Position numbers and translations under genes: made by a program. DNA of 64,000 nucleotides from Scylla paramamosain (taxonomy: Eukaryota; Arthropoda; Malacostraca; Decapoda; Portunidae): the NCBI RefSeq assembly GCF_035594125.1, contig NC_087163.1, forward strand, positions 9,524,001 through 9,588,000, in the 5' to 3' direction. Below are positions 13,221 through 25,719 of the stretch, piece after piece. The notes under the pieces are model-generated. The model made no database searches. It was not told the origin of the DNA and saw only the letters and a list, made by a program, of their open reading frames with translations. Every line of letters starts with the position of its first letter. The first letter of the stretch is position 1.

Positions 13221-14254
13221 TGACACTTAACATTGACTTGGCCACATGAAGCCCCCATCAATGCTTGCTGAGCAGCAAGTAACGCATTATTGCTGATAGC
13301 CTTATTCAACTCTGCCTCTTGACACCATGCTGTGACACCATTGTCAGCTATAACATTATCACAACTTCCACAGGAAAGAGAAATCAGGCTAGTAACATTT
13401 TTTACAATCCCCTCACCAGGGAAAACAACACTACCTATAACATGATAGAGAAGGGCTCCAGAGAAGAGGTATTCAGGCTTGCCAGCCTGACCAACATGGC
13501 AATAATCAACAAACATAGCCATGCCCGGCTACCAAAACCGCCTCAACTGCTCCTGGATCAAGCCAGCTCCAAATCAGCCACACATTAGGCCTCTACATGT
13601 TATCTGCACATGTACCTCCTTAAATGTGGATGTCACAACAAAACAGAGCATCAAATCTCTGTCCTCTTCTTCTCTGCCAGCTATTCAGAATATTGTTACT
13701 CACTTCTAACTCTGTCTGAGTGGAAGAATCCTCTTCTGGTACATAAGTAGCAGTAGTAGCAGTTATCAAAAGGTGTGGCTCACTCTATGAGCAAGTACCC
13801 ATGGTATCTGGTCCCAGTAGGGGAGTAGCTTGCTCCTTGCCTCCTGTACATCCAGCATGGGAGGAAACTATCACCTCCCCAGGAGAGTTAGGAGTCTCCC
13901 TGCCCTTGGCAATGACCCCTAACATGCCAGACATCCCAGACTGGAGCTTGGACTGAATACTGGCACCCACAGTCTCCAAATCAGGTGACAACTCTGCCTG
14001 AGTGCCAACTCTGAAATGCTCCGCACGGTGAAGCAAACCAACAAAATAAATTATCTAAGTCCAACACTCTGGGCTCACCCTTGCCAACACTCCCAAACAA
14101 GTCATGTGGTGGCTCTGCTCTGTCATAGTCTGCCCCAGCTGCTTAATCACCAGACAAGGAGGCAGGCACTCCTGTTTTTCTGCCCTCACAACCAAACACT
14201 GACTGAACTTCATCACTCTCAACCTCTCTGTATGATACATTCAGAGCCATCAGC
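13221..14254 (-). pseudogene. Degraded region downstream of Gypsy gag (minus)
   Basis: Follows the zinc knuckle of the minus Gypsy gag, so it should correspond to the protease/Pol side. A stretch of frame at 13522-13208 (containing ELNKAISNNALLAAQQA) looks protein-like. I cannot identify a protease DTG or RT motif, so the function is not assigned. Confidence 0.3.
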
Positions 14255-14317
14255 TTCTACTGTCCTAAATTACTAACTGCCACGGCTTGTGGCAGTTAGT
14301 AATTTAGGACAGTAGAA
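14255..14317. repeat. Perfect 29-bp inverted repeat with 5-nt loop
   Basis: 14255-14283 is the exact reverse complement of 14289-14317; the loop is GGCTT. The right arm is the coding strand of the Gypsy zinc knuckle end (YCPKLLTA), so the left arm is an inverted duplicate of it. Confidence 0.95.
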
Positions 14318-15360
14318 CTGAAAGTGCCCAGTATTCTTACAATAGTGGCACATAGACTGCATACTATACCTGGGAACGCTGTACAGTATGTTCCCAGTCT
14401 CCTTCAGGGGCTGGGTGGAGACTTATTACCAACTGGATTTATCCTACCAGAATTGTTACCACCACCACTACTGTGGCATGAATTTCCCATCAAACCAGTG
14501 CCAGCTGTGCCTCCAGACAAAACTGTTACTGGCTCCATCAGACATCTCACTTAACCAGTGCAACACAGGTCTGGGCCATTACCTTGAGCTCCTTTAACTC
14601 ACAGAAGGAGATGACACACTTGCTAGCTATCTGTCTTTCAAATACCTCCTTGAGGTAGTAAGCACAATCAAAATATGAGTCACTAGACTTTTCTTAACCC
14701 CTCTGAATTGTAGCCTATAGGCCTCATGCTGTAGTTCATAGGCCCTCAGATTATCAGCCTTAAACTCCTCATAGTCCTCTAAATCCCCCACTGACATCCT
14801 GCCATACATTTCTAATGCCTTACCTTTCAACATATTAGCAACAAGGCCAACTCAACATTCCTGAAGCCAACCAAACTTTGCTGCTTTCTTCTCAAATCTC
14901 CTGAATTACTTTGTCACCTCATCAAACTCAGGTATTAGTTTCAAACTTTGAACATCTGGCTTTCTACTGTATCCTCCTTCACTCCTTTTCCCTGCATACC
15001 ATAAGGTTAATTAACCTTTATTCATGTCTTTTCCAATCTAAATATTCTATTCTTCTCAGCCTCTTCTCTCTCTCTCTCTGCCTCAAGCCTTTTGGCTTCC
15101 CTAGTCTCCTCTGCCTTCAACCTCCTTGCCTCAGCTTCAGCCTCCATTTCAACCCTTTTCATCTCTCTCTTTCTCTTGGCCTCCAGTTTCTTAGCTTCTG
15201 TAGTCTCCTCCAGCTCAATTCTCCTCATTTTCAACTTAAACCACATCTCCTTAGACATTCCTTCTGTTTGGGTGTATCCACCAATACTGTGGGTAGGACT
15301 AGCCATGTACACTATTTATTGGGTTGGGTGTCCACACACCAAACTGTGACAGATCCACAC
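14289..15360 (-). pseudogene. Gypsy-family gag, minus copy
   Basis: Gag of a Gypsy-type LTR retrotransposon (capsid and RNA-binding protein), read on minus from about 15360. N-terminal charged coiled coil (15312-15022, dense Glu/Lys/Arg), a capsid-like segment with MLKGKALEMYGRMSV and RAYELQHEAYR (14833-14627), then a CCHC knuckle C-x2-C-x4-H-x4-C (CHYC, GH, FYC) near 14350-14305. Several frameshifts and stops separate these parts. The homologous plus copy is at 17349-18030. The long plus-strand open frame over 14911-15363 is the antisense of the coiled coil. Confidence 0.7.
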
Positions 15361-15515
15361 TAGCACTTCCTGCAGAGGCAGGGGACTCAGGTTGCGAGTC
15401 ACCCCATGCTACCAGCCTTTCCTTCCATGGCTTAGGCTGAACACTGACACACAATGACAAACAAACAAACACTGCTAATCTGTCTCTCCCATGTGGCCAC
15501 TAGTGAGGTACCAGT

Positions 15516-16280
15516 TGTTATGACCAGATACTGTCCCCTTCACAGCTGCCACTACAATTGGGTTTGGTCCTCCTACACTAGCTCCTCCTAGTCTAGTACA
15601 GGGCACAGACAAAGCAAATTCAGGTACCTACTGGTCACCAACTACTATTAAGGTTGTCATCCTGTTTAATCCACCAACAGGGAAGGGAGTATAACGAATG
15701 CCAACAAAAACCCCCAAGCTGGGAAAGAACTAATTAATCATATGCTATGGAGCACAGACAGCACAGACAACACACAAAATAGGGTACAATATTCTGTTGG
15801 ATAACTGCCAACAGTAACAAAACCACCCATGTCCAAGAAAGATATTATGCACTCTGGCCAGAGAACAGCCTATTTATGGTCTCCCAAAAGACAGGCCCAC
15901 ACTTCCAATACAGCTGGTGGAACCTGGGGAGAGGGTAGACAGCTGTAATCTAGCAGAATATTATACAATCTTCTGGCCTCCAATCTTCTGTGGACCCCAA
16001 GACCAGTAGCATATAGGGAGGACAAAATACACCCAATGCCCAGACACACAACCCACAATACTATGCTATACTCCAGCCGAAAAGGGGGAGGGAACAGGTG
16101 TGGAGAATTGGGAGTGGAGGGGAGGGGAGTTGAGAGGCAAAGTCACACCCAACTCTTACACTCACTTTAGTCTTGCTCTCTCTCCCAAAGTAAACATTTT
16201 TCTGCAAAAATTATAGGGGTTTTATTTGGAGGGCTGGATGAATACTAATCACCACCTCCCCCCCTCTAGCACCCACCCCC
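15516..16280 (-). repeat. LTR of the minus Gypsy copy
   Basis: Starts (plus view) with TGTTATGACC, the inverse of the LTR end GGTCATAACA. It lies just upstream of the minus gag, as a 5' LTR should. It is diverged but alignable to the LTRs at 16281-17171 and 4622-5522 in its 3' part (CCCCTTCACA, GGTCACCA). Its outer end is uncertain, somewhere in 16085-16280. Confidence 0.55.
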
Positions 16281-17171
16281 TGTAGTAACATAGTGGAAGA
16301 ATGTTCCACACCACATTCTCAAACTTCAGTCAGTCACTGTCCACAGCTTACATGGGGTAGATGTACCGTCCAAAGACAGATGCACAGAAGGGGACTGAGA
16401 GGATTGTTACAGTTAGATGGGCTAGTTGCTGTAAAGGGGATAATTGAGTCATTACCACTGTATGCCCCAGCTTATATATGTATGGCTTAGAAGTCTGCAG
16501 TTTAGTCTGCCAAGAAGTGTAATTAAGTTGTAACATGCTAAATATCAGAAATGTGACTCCTCGGCTGAGCATGTGTGCAAGCCAGGCTTTGTTACAGTGA
16601 GAGATGAATTACCCTCCTGTTTGTTTGTGGACACTTGTCAGAATTCGTGTCACTTTTCATTCTTGTTTCATGTTAAATGCTACTGTGGACTGAGCCACAG
16701 AGGACTTAAGTGATTAGTAGTGTATTTAGCTTTACTCCCTCTTCAGGCCCTGACCAGGCATGCCACCCAGGAGGCTGTAAATAATGCTACTCAGCTAGAG
16801 GCTATAATATGCCTTTGGACAGTGGGAGGATTTGATATGAGGGCGGTAGACCAGCAGGGTTTTATACCTCAACCCATTGTGTGTCATTGCTCTTTGTAAT
16901 TGTTTTCCTTGGATGTGGCTAGCAATTCTTGCCCAGAGGGTGGAATTGTTTATAGTTGTATTATTTCCTTGTCTGTAGATGGGTAAAACAGACTGGTGAC
17001 CTCATTAGTATGACCTGCTATTACAACCAGTTATTAAAAGGATGCAAGAGTCACAAGAGACCCTGTACACCTATATTTGAGCCCCACACTGAGTCCACAT
17101 GGGAAGTGGCTCAGGATAGCTAATCCAGTTGTGGTAGTTTTGTGAAGGGGCTGGAAATTGTGGTCATAACA
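16281..17171 (+). repeat. 5' LTR of the plus Gypsy copy
   Basis: 891 bp starting TGTAGTAACA and ending GGTCATAACA, i.e. TG...CA. It aligns along its length with the reverse complement of 4622-5522. Gag of the same family begins 178 bp downstream. It lies head-to-head with the LTR of the minus copy. Confidence 0.7.
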
Positions 17172-17348
17172 GAAGTTGACAATCTTGCCAAGATGGCTGG
17201 TAGCTCCTTTGCCATGTGAGGGAAACAGTTGTTTGTTTGTTTCGTTGTCATGTGTTTGCCTACATTTAGTTTAAGTTATTGAGGGCAAGGCTGGTAGCAG
17301 GGGTGACTTATAACCTGAGTCCCCTGCTTCTGCTGGAAGTGGCAGCAT

Positions 17349-18030
17349 GGATTTAGCCCAGTTCGGTGTGAGGGCATCTAGTCCCCCAACCAGCATTCGC
17401 AGATGCGTTAGCCCTGCCCATAACCTTGGGCATGGCAGAGGAGATGAGATTTAAGTCGGAAATGAAGAGGCTCGAGCTTGAAGTCAAGAGAGAAAGAGAA
17501 TTGAGGAGAATGGAGCTTGAGGAAGAGAAGGAGACTAGAGAAGGAGAGAGAATTGAGAAGGCTCCAGTTGGAAGCTGAGCTGAGGAAAGGAGATTGAAGA
17601 ATGAAGAGGCTCGAGAAGCCAGGAGTTTTTAGACCAAGTATAAGGCCAGTTTACTTGAAGCTGAGGAGAAAGTGAAGCTACTTGAAGGGGAGGAAAAGGA
17701 GAAGGTGAGAATGTATGAGAGGGAGGAGGCTGAGAAGATTAGGATGTTTGAGTTGGAGAAGACAAGAATTAAATTTAATTCACCTCATGGCTTAAGGAGA
17801 GGAGGGGTGAAGGAAGACATGGTAGAAAGGCAGATGGTGAGGAGTTTAAAATCGATACCAGAGTTTGATGAGAAGAAGGTAACAAAATGGTTCAGGTCTG
17901 AGAAAAAGGCAGCTGAATTTGATTGGTCTCAAGAGCAATGGGTTGTTCTTGTGGCAAGTATGTAAGAGGGCAAGGCTCTCAAAGTCTATGATAGGATATC
18001 AGTGGAGGATTTGAAAGACTATGAGGAGTT
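17349..18030 (+). pseudogene. Gypsy-family gag, plus copy, truncated
   Basis: Begins with ATG at 17349 (MDLAQFGVRASSPPTS). It runs through a Glu/Lys/Arg-rich coiled coil and into a capsid-like segment: SIPEFDEKKVTKWFR, FDWSQEQWVVLVAS, GKALKVYDRISVEDL. Stops and frameshifts occur, for example TAA after VLVASM at about 17963. The sequence ends abruptly inside the segment that continues as RAYEL in the minus copy, so the copy is truncated at about 18030. No zinc knuckle or Pol is present. Confidence 0.7.
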
Positions 18031-18326
18031 TAACCCTAATGTCTGCAGCACGGGTCAAAAACAGGTTGCCCTAGGGTTTTTTTTTCAAATAAAACAAAAT
18101 TTTAAAGAAGAGTTTTAGGAAAGTATTCTTACTATTTCAATCAAAATTTGAAAAAGAATGACCAGGAAAGAAATCTGCAAAAAAATTGGTCAAATCTATG
18201 ATATTTTATACTTTTCTTCCAATCGCTTGCGAAGCAATATGACAACAAAAATTAGTGATCGATGAGTTCACTGCCAACAGCCACCTTCTTGCCAGGCATT
18301 TGATAAATTTCCCCTTGTATATTTGG

Positions 18327-18329
<3 letters not shown>
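18031..18329. other. Unassigned AT-rich sequence
   Basis: No gene recognised. Confidence 0.4.

Positions 18330-18383
<54 letters not shown>
18330..18383. repeat. (GT)n microsatellite
   Basis: About 26 GT units. Unlike the other GT tracts here, it is not next to a recognisable CR1-like end. Confidence 0.97.
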
Positions 18384-18878
<495 letters not shown>

Positions 18879-19113
18879 ACATTGTAATCCCACCATTGTC
18901 TGTTACTATGATCTGAGAGGTCAGGTGAGTGAGTGGCTACATTAGAACCAATTTCAGGTGGGAGTTGCCATGGCAACAGACTTCCACCCTCCACACCACA
19001 ACCTACCCAGCCACTTCCCACCCACATCAGGTGTTTTAGTGGACAATGAGTTCAAGATCATGATTGACAAGTTCATCGCTAAAGCTCTGTCTACATGCTA
19101 CCCATGAAACTAG

Positions 19114-19120
<7 letters not shown>

Positions 19121-19186
<66 letters not shown>
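19121..19186. repeat. (GA)n microsatellite
   Basis: Pure GA tract. Confidence 0.98.
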
Positions 19187-19187
<1 letters not shown>

Positions 19188-19227
19188 GGCAACCAATCAG
19201 GAGTTAGCCGCTCATGACATCACTTAA

Positions 19228-19443
19228 GTGGGTGCCGGAGCACTGAGGGGGCTAGCTAGCTACCCTCTGCAAATTAAAAACCTTGCAACTTTTTGTGAAT
19301 ATGCACTGCAGCATGCAGACGAGAGCTTACCAGCTTATGTGACTGGGTATACTTATCAGGTGTATGAGTGCTTAGTGCTTACAAAGGACTCTATTGACAC
19401 ACCCCTTGACTTTATAGATGACCCTGACAAAGATTTAGCATAG
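19228..19443 (+). other. Open frame of unknown nature, 71 codons
   Basis: Frame with protein-like composition (NLATFCEYALQHADESLP, DFIDDPDKDLA). No family is recognised and no splice sites are obvious. It may be a retroelement remnant or chance. Confidence 0.2.
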
Positions 19444-19749
19444 GTATATGAAAGGTGACAAAGCTAGTCTTACATTGGAATTTGAAAGTGACAAGAAAGT
19501 GGACTATGTCATAGATTATGGAAAGTGGCTCTTATGGAGAAATAGCTAGACATTAGTAAGAAACAGGTTAGTTAATTCATTGACCAGTTATTTAGATGAA
19601 AGTAAATATGGTAATTATGTATTACCAGGCCAGCTATGGGAATATAAAATCACAATAGAGAAACTCAGATGTAGAGAAGTCCATAACACACACACTATGG
19701 TCCTTACATTTCTCAACAATACCTTTCTCGTAATTTATTCTTTCTTTTT

Positions 19750-21060
19750 TCAAGTGTTGCTACATGCATTCCTTTTATCTTTATAAATTATAGAATGGTT
19801 GTATCTTCTGCTTTTCCTTTATCTATTCCATGTCTTATCTCTTTCAGCTTTTGCTTATTCACATCTTCTGTTGAACCACACTTGTCTTGCCTGTTTTCTT
19901 GGCAGTTTTACTTGCACATATTTTCTTATACCCTTCTCATATATCCCTAGTAGCAATCTTCATTTATCTTCTCTCTTTCTGATATTGTGGAAATCTGTCC
20001 AGTCAGCTCTTTCAAAATATTTTCTTAGCTCCGCAAAGTTTATTTTACTTTTTTTAGTGTCCCTTCTTTATGGTCTCCTTCCTCTATGCCTTCTACCCCT
20101 AGCTTGAAGTCAATTAACATGTGATCAATTTTTCCTAATGGGTTTTGGTATGTCATATCCTCCACAATTTCAGGCTCCTTGATAAATACCAGATCCAGTC
20201 TTGCAGGCTCTTCATTCCCATGGAGTCTTGTAGAGTCTTTCACCCACTGCATAAGAATGTTGTCCATAACCAATTGTAGGAATTTATTTCTTCATGACAA
20301 TTCACTCCCTTCGGTTGACCAGTTTTCCCACAATACCTCTTTGCAATTGAAGTCCCTTATAAGTATTATGTTCCCACTGTTAATAACCAATCTCTTTGTG
20401 CATACAGTAATATTGTTAATCATCTGTTCATATTCATCTCTCATCCATGAGTTTGTTTTAGGTTTGTTTTAGGGGGCACATAAGCTACAGCAAAATCTCT
20501 CCTTCTGCCTCCACTTTGTCTCACTCCTACTTTCAACACCTCAGCTCCTCTTTCACCATAAATTATATTATCTACTTGCAGTTCTTTCTTTATCAATAAT
20601 AACACACCACTTCCTTTCTTGACATTTCTGTTTTTTGTCCATACATTGTATCTGTTTTCTCCAAGGTCAGTTGATTCAAACTCCCCACATAGTTTAGTCT
20701 CAGTAATCCCCATGACATCTGGTTGACCCACTCTCAAATAATTATTAAATTCTAACAGAGCTGATAATAGACCGTTCACATTAGTGTATGTTATTTTTAA
20801 CTCTCTTCGGTCATTCTTGGTGTTGTGTACCACTTTCTCAATTTTATGTCATTGATTCTCCCGAAAACCTCTTTTTCTCTCTCTGTTCGTGCTCATGTTT
20901 TTTTTTCCTTTGCTTTGTTCCACAATTCAGTGAGTTTAATTTTTTCTTCTTCATTAAGGTCTCTTCTTATCCAGACTTTCTTATAAATTTCCCTGGATAT
21001 TAATTTCCACAATCTTTCAATTAATTCTTCAACAGCAACTTTTGATCTCATCCTAATTTT
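19750..21060 (-). mobile_element. CR1-like copy 2: N-terminal part and endonuclease
   Basis: Read on minus. It starts in the pre-endonuclease segment (VWIRRDLNEEEKIKL), then has APE endonuclease motifs: NVNGLLSA, GITETKLC (the TETK motif), AVAYVPPKTN, a degraded IRDFN where GDFN is expected, QWVKDSTRLHGNEEP, LDLVF and LGKIDHM where SDH is expected. It is interrupted by stops near 20440 and 20290 and lost before the RT. Head-to-tail behind copy 1. Confidence 0.75.
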
Positions 21061-21079
21061 CAGTGATTTCAGATTTACT

Positions 21080-23125
21080 CCATCTATTTATTTTATTTCA
21101 ATCATCTGGCAGTACCTTACAGTCATTTACATTTTCTGCCCTTCTCATCCGCAAATAAGTTCATATAACTATCTATTTCTTCATTTATGTCATTCACATA
21201 TATTACAAACATTATCAGTCCCAACACTGACCCCTGTGGGACACCACTAGTCACTTTCAGCCAAGATGAATTTTGGTCTTGTGTTACAGTTCTCATCTCT
21301 ATCATCCAGATAATCCTCCATCCACTCTAACAGTCTTCCTTCAATTTTTCAATAATTTTCTATCTTCCATAGCAATCTTCAGTGTGGTACTTTGTCAGGC
21401 ACTTTCTTCAAGTCTAAGTAGACACTATCCACCCATCTGTCTCTCTCCTGCACAATATCGACTACCGATGAATAAAAGGACAACAAATTCATGGAGCATG
21501 ATCTTCCCCTCCTAAATCCGAATTGATAATTAACCAAAACTTTATCTCTTTCTAAATGTTCTAGCTGTCTTTCCTTTATTGTTCTTTCACATAGTTTTTC
21601 TACAACACTAGTCAAGAACACTGGTCTATAATTTAGTGGGTTTTCCTTATTTCCTCCTTTGAATGTTGGTGTAATATTTGCTCTCTTCCAATCTTTTGGT
21701 ACTCTTCCCAGTGATAGTGATGTCACCACTAGACTGAATTTTACCAGCCAGTCGGTCTCTACATTCCTTCAATATCCAGTTTGATACTCCATCTGGACCA
21801 GTTGCTCTATTTACATCAAGTTCTTCATCATCTTATGTATTTCCTCATAACTGACTGGGACTGTATTTAGTGTATTCTTCACCAACGCTTGAGAAAGTAC
21901 CACACTGAAGATTGCTATGGAAGATAAAAAATTATTGAATGCTTCTTCTAGCATCAAACTCTCCCTTCCACAGTAAATACCGATCTGAAACTATTGTTCA
22001 TAACCTCTGCCATGTTCTGTGCATCCTCATAGATTTTTCCTTCAGCTTTCAGTCTTGATACACCTTCCTTTTTCTTCATTTTCCATTAATATGTCTAAAG
22101 AATAGTTTGGGTTCATTTATACACTTATCTATTATATCTCTTTCATTGTTTCTTCTCTCCATTCTTATCTCAATGTACTTGTTTCTAACATCAATATATT
22201 CCTCCCATCTGCTCTCAGTTTTCCTCTTCCATCTATTCCAAGCATTTGATTTATAATTTCTAGCTTCTTTGCATTTTGTATTGAACCATTCTTTACCCTT
22301 TCTACATCTCACTCCTCCTCTAGGTACAAATTTCTCCACAGCAGAATTGTACATCCTTATAAATTCATCGCATTTTTTCCAAACATCTTCTGCATCTTCA
22401 AAGTCTTTCCAGTCCATGGCAACAAAGTACTTTCTTAATTTTTCAAAGTAAGCTTTACTATATTTAAATCTTTTCACCTTATAATTTTCATCAGTAAATA
22501 CATCTTCATTTTTCAAATTAAATTCCATCTACACATGATCACTTTTACCTAGAAGGCTATCATAGTGCATAATTTCAATAATTTCCATGCCCTTGGTAAA
22601 CACTAAATCAAGTCTTGATGGTTTATTACTTCCACTAAATCTGGTATCACAATCAACCCACTGAGTCATCAAGTTTTCCACCACCCATTTTTCCATTTTC
22701 CATTTTGTCTCACATAATACAACAACATCCACTGCAGTTCTGTTTAACAATAAATTTAATTCCATTTTAGTTAACAATAATCCATTTACATTAGTATAAC
22801 ATGCCTTACTGTTTGATGTTCCATTTCTTTATTCTGATATCTCTTACTTTCCAGAAAACTTCTTCTCCTCCACTGTTCATTGTTCATTTTTTTGTTTAGC
22901 CTCATTTACTAGCTTATTTTGCTTCAACCTTTCAGTCTCATCCATATTCCTGTTTATCCATAAATTCCTATATTCTTCATCTCCAGACAACCTCCAAGAC
23001 CCATTAATTACTTCTGCTTGTACCTGTGTTGCAAACCTTATTCTTATGGGTCTCATTTTTTTTTCTTCATATTTCCCAATTCTGTGGTACTCTTTCACTT
23101 GCTTTACTACCTGGCTGTCTTCATG
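21080..23125 (-). mobile_element. CR1-like copy 1: 5' part, linker and RT
   Basis: Minus strand: N-terminal segment (23098-22877, NGSWRLSGDEEYRNLWINR), an endonuclease with an internal deletion (22777-22529: LCETKW, then PSRLDLVF and LGKSDHV), the EN-RT linker (22528-22076: CRKGKEWFNTKCKEARN), and RT (21850-21120: NYRPVFLTSV, FGFRRGRSC, VYLDLKK, SGVPQGSVLG, LFADE with the box damaged). It ends inside the RT palm. Its 5' end abuts the (CA)n tail of copy 0. Confidence 0.78.
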
Positions 23126-23141
23126 TATGTTTGCATGTGTT

Positions 23142-25700
23142 TGTGTGTGTGTGTGTATTTACCTAGTTGTATTGTACAGGGAACGAGCCAAAGCTCATTT
23201 TGTTCTGTCTCCATAATCATATTTATCCAGTTTCTCTTTGAACATCTGTACACTGTTTACCACAACCACCTCTTCCTTCAAATCATTCCAGATTTCAATA
23301 GTTCAGCAAGAAAAGCTGTATTTTTTGATGTTGCTTGAATGTACACTCTTCTTTATTTTCTTTCCATGTCCCCTTGTCTGTCTCTCTCCTTCCTCTATCT
23401 GTGGTACCAAGTCATTTCTGTCTATTTTTTCTATATTGTTTACTAATTTGTACACTGTCATAAGGTCTCTTTCTCTTCTCTTTTGTAGTGTTGGTAATCC
23501 AATTTCTTCAAGTCTTTCTTCATAGCTTAAGTCTTTCAATTATGGTACCACCTTTGTCACTATCCTCTGTATTCTTTCCAGTTTCCGTATATCTTTTTTT
23601 CTATGTGGAGCCCAAACTACTGCTGCATATTCCAATTTAGGATGTATCATGCTTGTTGTAATTTTCTTCATCATTTCTTTATCTAAATTGTTAAATGCCA
23701 TCCTAATGTTTGTTAATAAGTTGTATGTAGAGCCAAAAGTTCCATTTATGTGCCTTTCAGGTGAGAGTGTATCCAGAATCATTACTCCCAGATCTTTTTC
23801 TTCATCACTTTTCATTATTATTTATCTTCCCATTTTGTAATTTCATGAAGGTCTTTTTTTACTTTTTCCTATTTCCAACACATGGCATTTTCTGGGATTA
23901 AATTATAATTTCTATCTTTGGCTCCATGCATGTATTTTGTCAATATTCTTTTGTAACTCCTTGCAGTCATTTCCATCCTTTATTATTTTCATTATTTTTG
24001 CATCATCAGCAAAAAGATTTATTTAACTATTTAGATCCTCTGTCATATCATTTACATATATTTGATACTTAATAGGTGCCAACAGATCCTTGTGGTACCC
24101 CATTTGTCATTTCCATGTCAACTTGAATTCGTGTCTGATTACTGTTCTCATTTCCCTCCCTTGTAAATAATCCTCCATCCATCTCAATGTTGCTCCCTTT
24201 AGTCCTCCTTCATTCTCTAGCTTCCACATGAGGGTTTTGTGGAAAACTTTATCAAATGTTTTTTTGAGATCCAGGTATACCACATGAATCCACCCATTCC
24301 TCTCTTACACTCCATATATTACTCTCATATAAAAGCTCAGCAGATTTGTGACACAGGATCCCCCTTTCCTGAATCCAAATAAATTTTCTGTAATTATCTT
24401 TTCTTCTTCTAAATATTGCGCCCATCTATCTTTAATTACTATTTCACAGAGCTTGCTTACAGTACTTGTTAGTGACACTAGTCTGTAATTTAATGGTTCC
24501 ATTTTACTTCCCCCTTTGTATATTGGCATTATGTTAGCTCTTTTCCATTTCCTTGGTACTTTTTTTTCTTTCAATGAGCAGTTGATAATATCCCGTGTGG
24601 GTTCCTCTATTTGTTCTCTGCATTCTTTTAATATCGATCCATTTACTTGATCTGATCCTATAGCTTTTCTAACATCCAGCTCTTCCACCAGTCTTTTTAC
24701 CTGTTTCCCCTCATTTTGTGATATTACTTTCAGCGATATCAGTTTCCTTTGTAAACACAGAATGAAAACTCTTATTCATTAGTTTGCTCATCTCAGTAGT
24801 TTCATAAATTCATCCTTTTCTTTTTAACTTGTTTATGTTGTCCCTATGTTTCATTTTTTTTTCCATTTATGTATTTGTACAAGAGTTTGGGCTCTTCCTT
24901 GCATTTTCTTACTATGTCACTTTCAAAATTTCTTTTTCTTCACTTCTTATACCATATTCATTCCTTGCCTTTCTGTATTCTTCCCTAGTATTTGTGTTCA
25001 GTTTTCTCATCATTTTCTTCCATGCCCTGTACTTTTTCTTTTTTTGCTTCTACACACCTGGCATTATGCCATTCATGCTTCTCAATTTTCATTTTATAAC
25101 TTGGTACAAACTATTGCACCCCTTCTCTATACTTTCTCAAAAATATCTCATATTTTTCTTGTACTACTTTACCTTCAAATAGCTCTTTTCAGTTCATTTT
25201 CCCTTAAAATTTATTAAGCTCTGCAAAGTTTGCCTTAGCATAGTTCTGTCTCCCATTTCTAAATTGTTCATTCCTGTGCAACACTGTTTCCTCCTGCAAT
25301 ACTATTTATATTGTCACATGATCACTTCTTCCCATTGGACTTAGACAATGTTTACTTGGTCTACTTCCTGGGGTTTTTGTAAAAATTAAGTCCATCTGTG
25401 ATGGTTCTTCTTCTCCTCTGCATCTTGTAAGTTCATTCACCCACTGTCTCATTGTATTCACTGTCGTGGTTTGCATAAGTTCTTCGCTCCATGGCCCAAC
25501 ATTTTCTTTCACTTCCATCTCCTTCCAGTTAATTGCTTCACTGTTGAAGTCACTTACTAAGAGCACTTTGTTACTTTTCCTTATACTATTTCTGAGAGTA
25601 CTGTACTGCACCTTTTTACTAATTTGATGTCTACATTGTCATAGCTTGGTGATGTTATTTTTAGAGTCATGATTATGGCTTCTTTTTCTTGTTTAGTAGT
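23142..25700 (-). mobile_element. CR1-like copy 0 with complete 3' end and (CA)n tail
   Basis: Minus strand: endonuclease part (25611-25306: LLVSDFNSEAINW, MGRSDHV), a degraded linker, RT entry (24688-24305: NYRLVSLTS, FGFRKGGSC), the palm region around 24300-23820 with stops, and the C-terminal part (23815-23303: HPKLEYAAVVWAP, RKLERIQR, DLSYEERLEEIGLPTLQKR). This C-terminal block is the hallmark of CR1-like LINEs. It ends in AACTAGGTAAATA(CA)n at 23157-23142 instead of poly(A). Confidence 0.8.
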
Positions 25701-25719
25701 TGGTTGAATGAAAAAAAGA

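Noticed and set aside
14911..15363. Plus-strand Leu/Phe/Ser-rich frame of 150 codons resembling a membrane protein
   Set aside because: It is the antisense of the charged coiled coil of the minus Gypsy gag, which has a homologue on plus at 17349-18030.
24829..25217. Hydrophobic plus-strand frames over CR1-like sequence
   Set aside because: Reverse complement of Lys-rich CR1-like coding; apparent membrane segments are by-products of poly-T richness.
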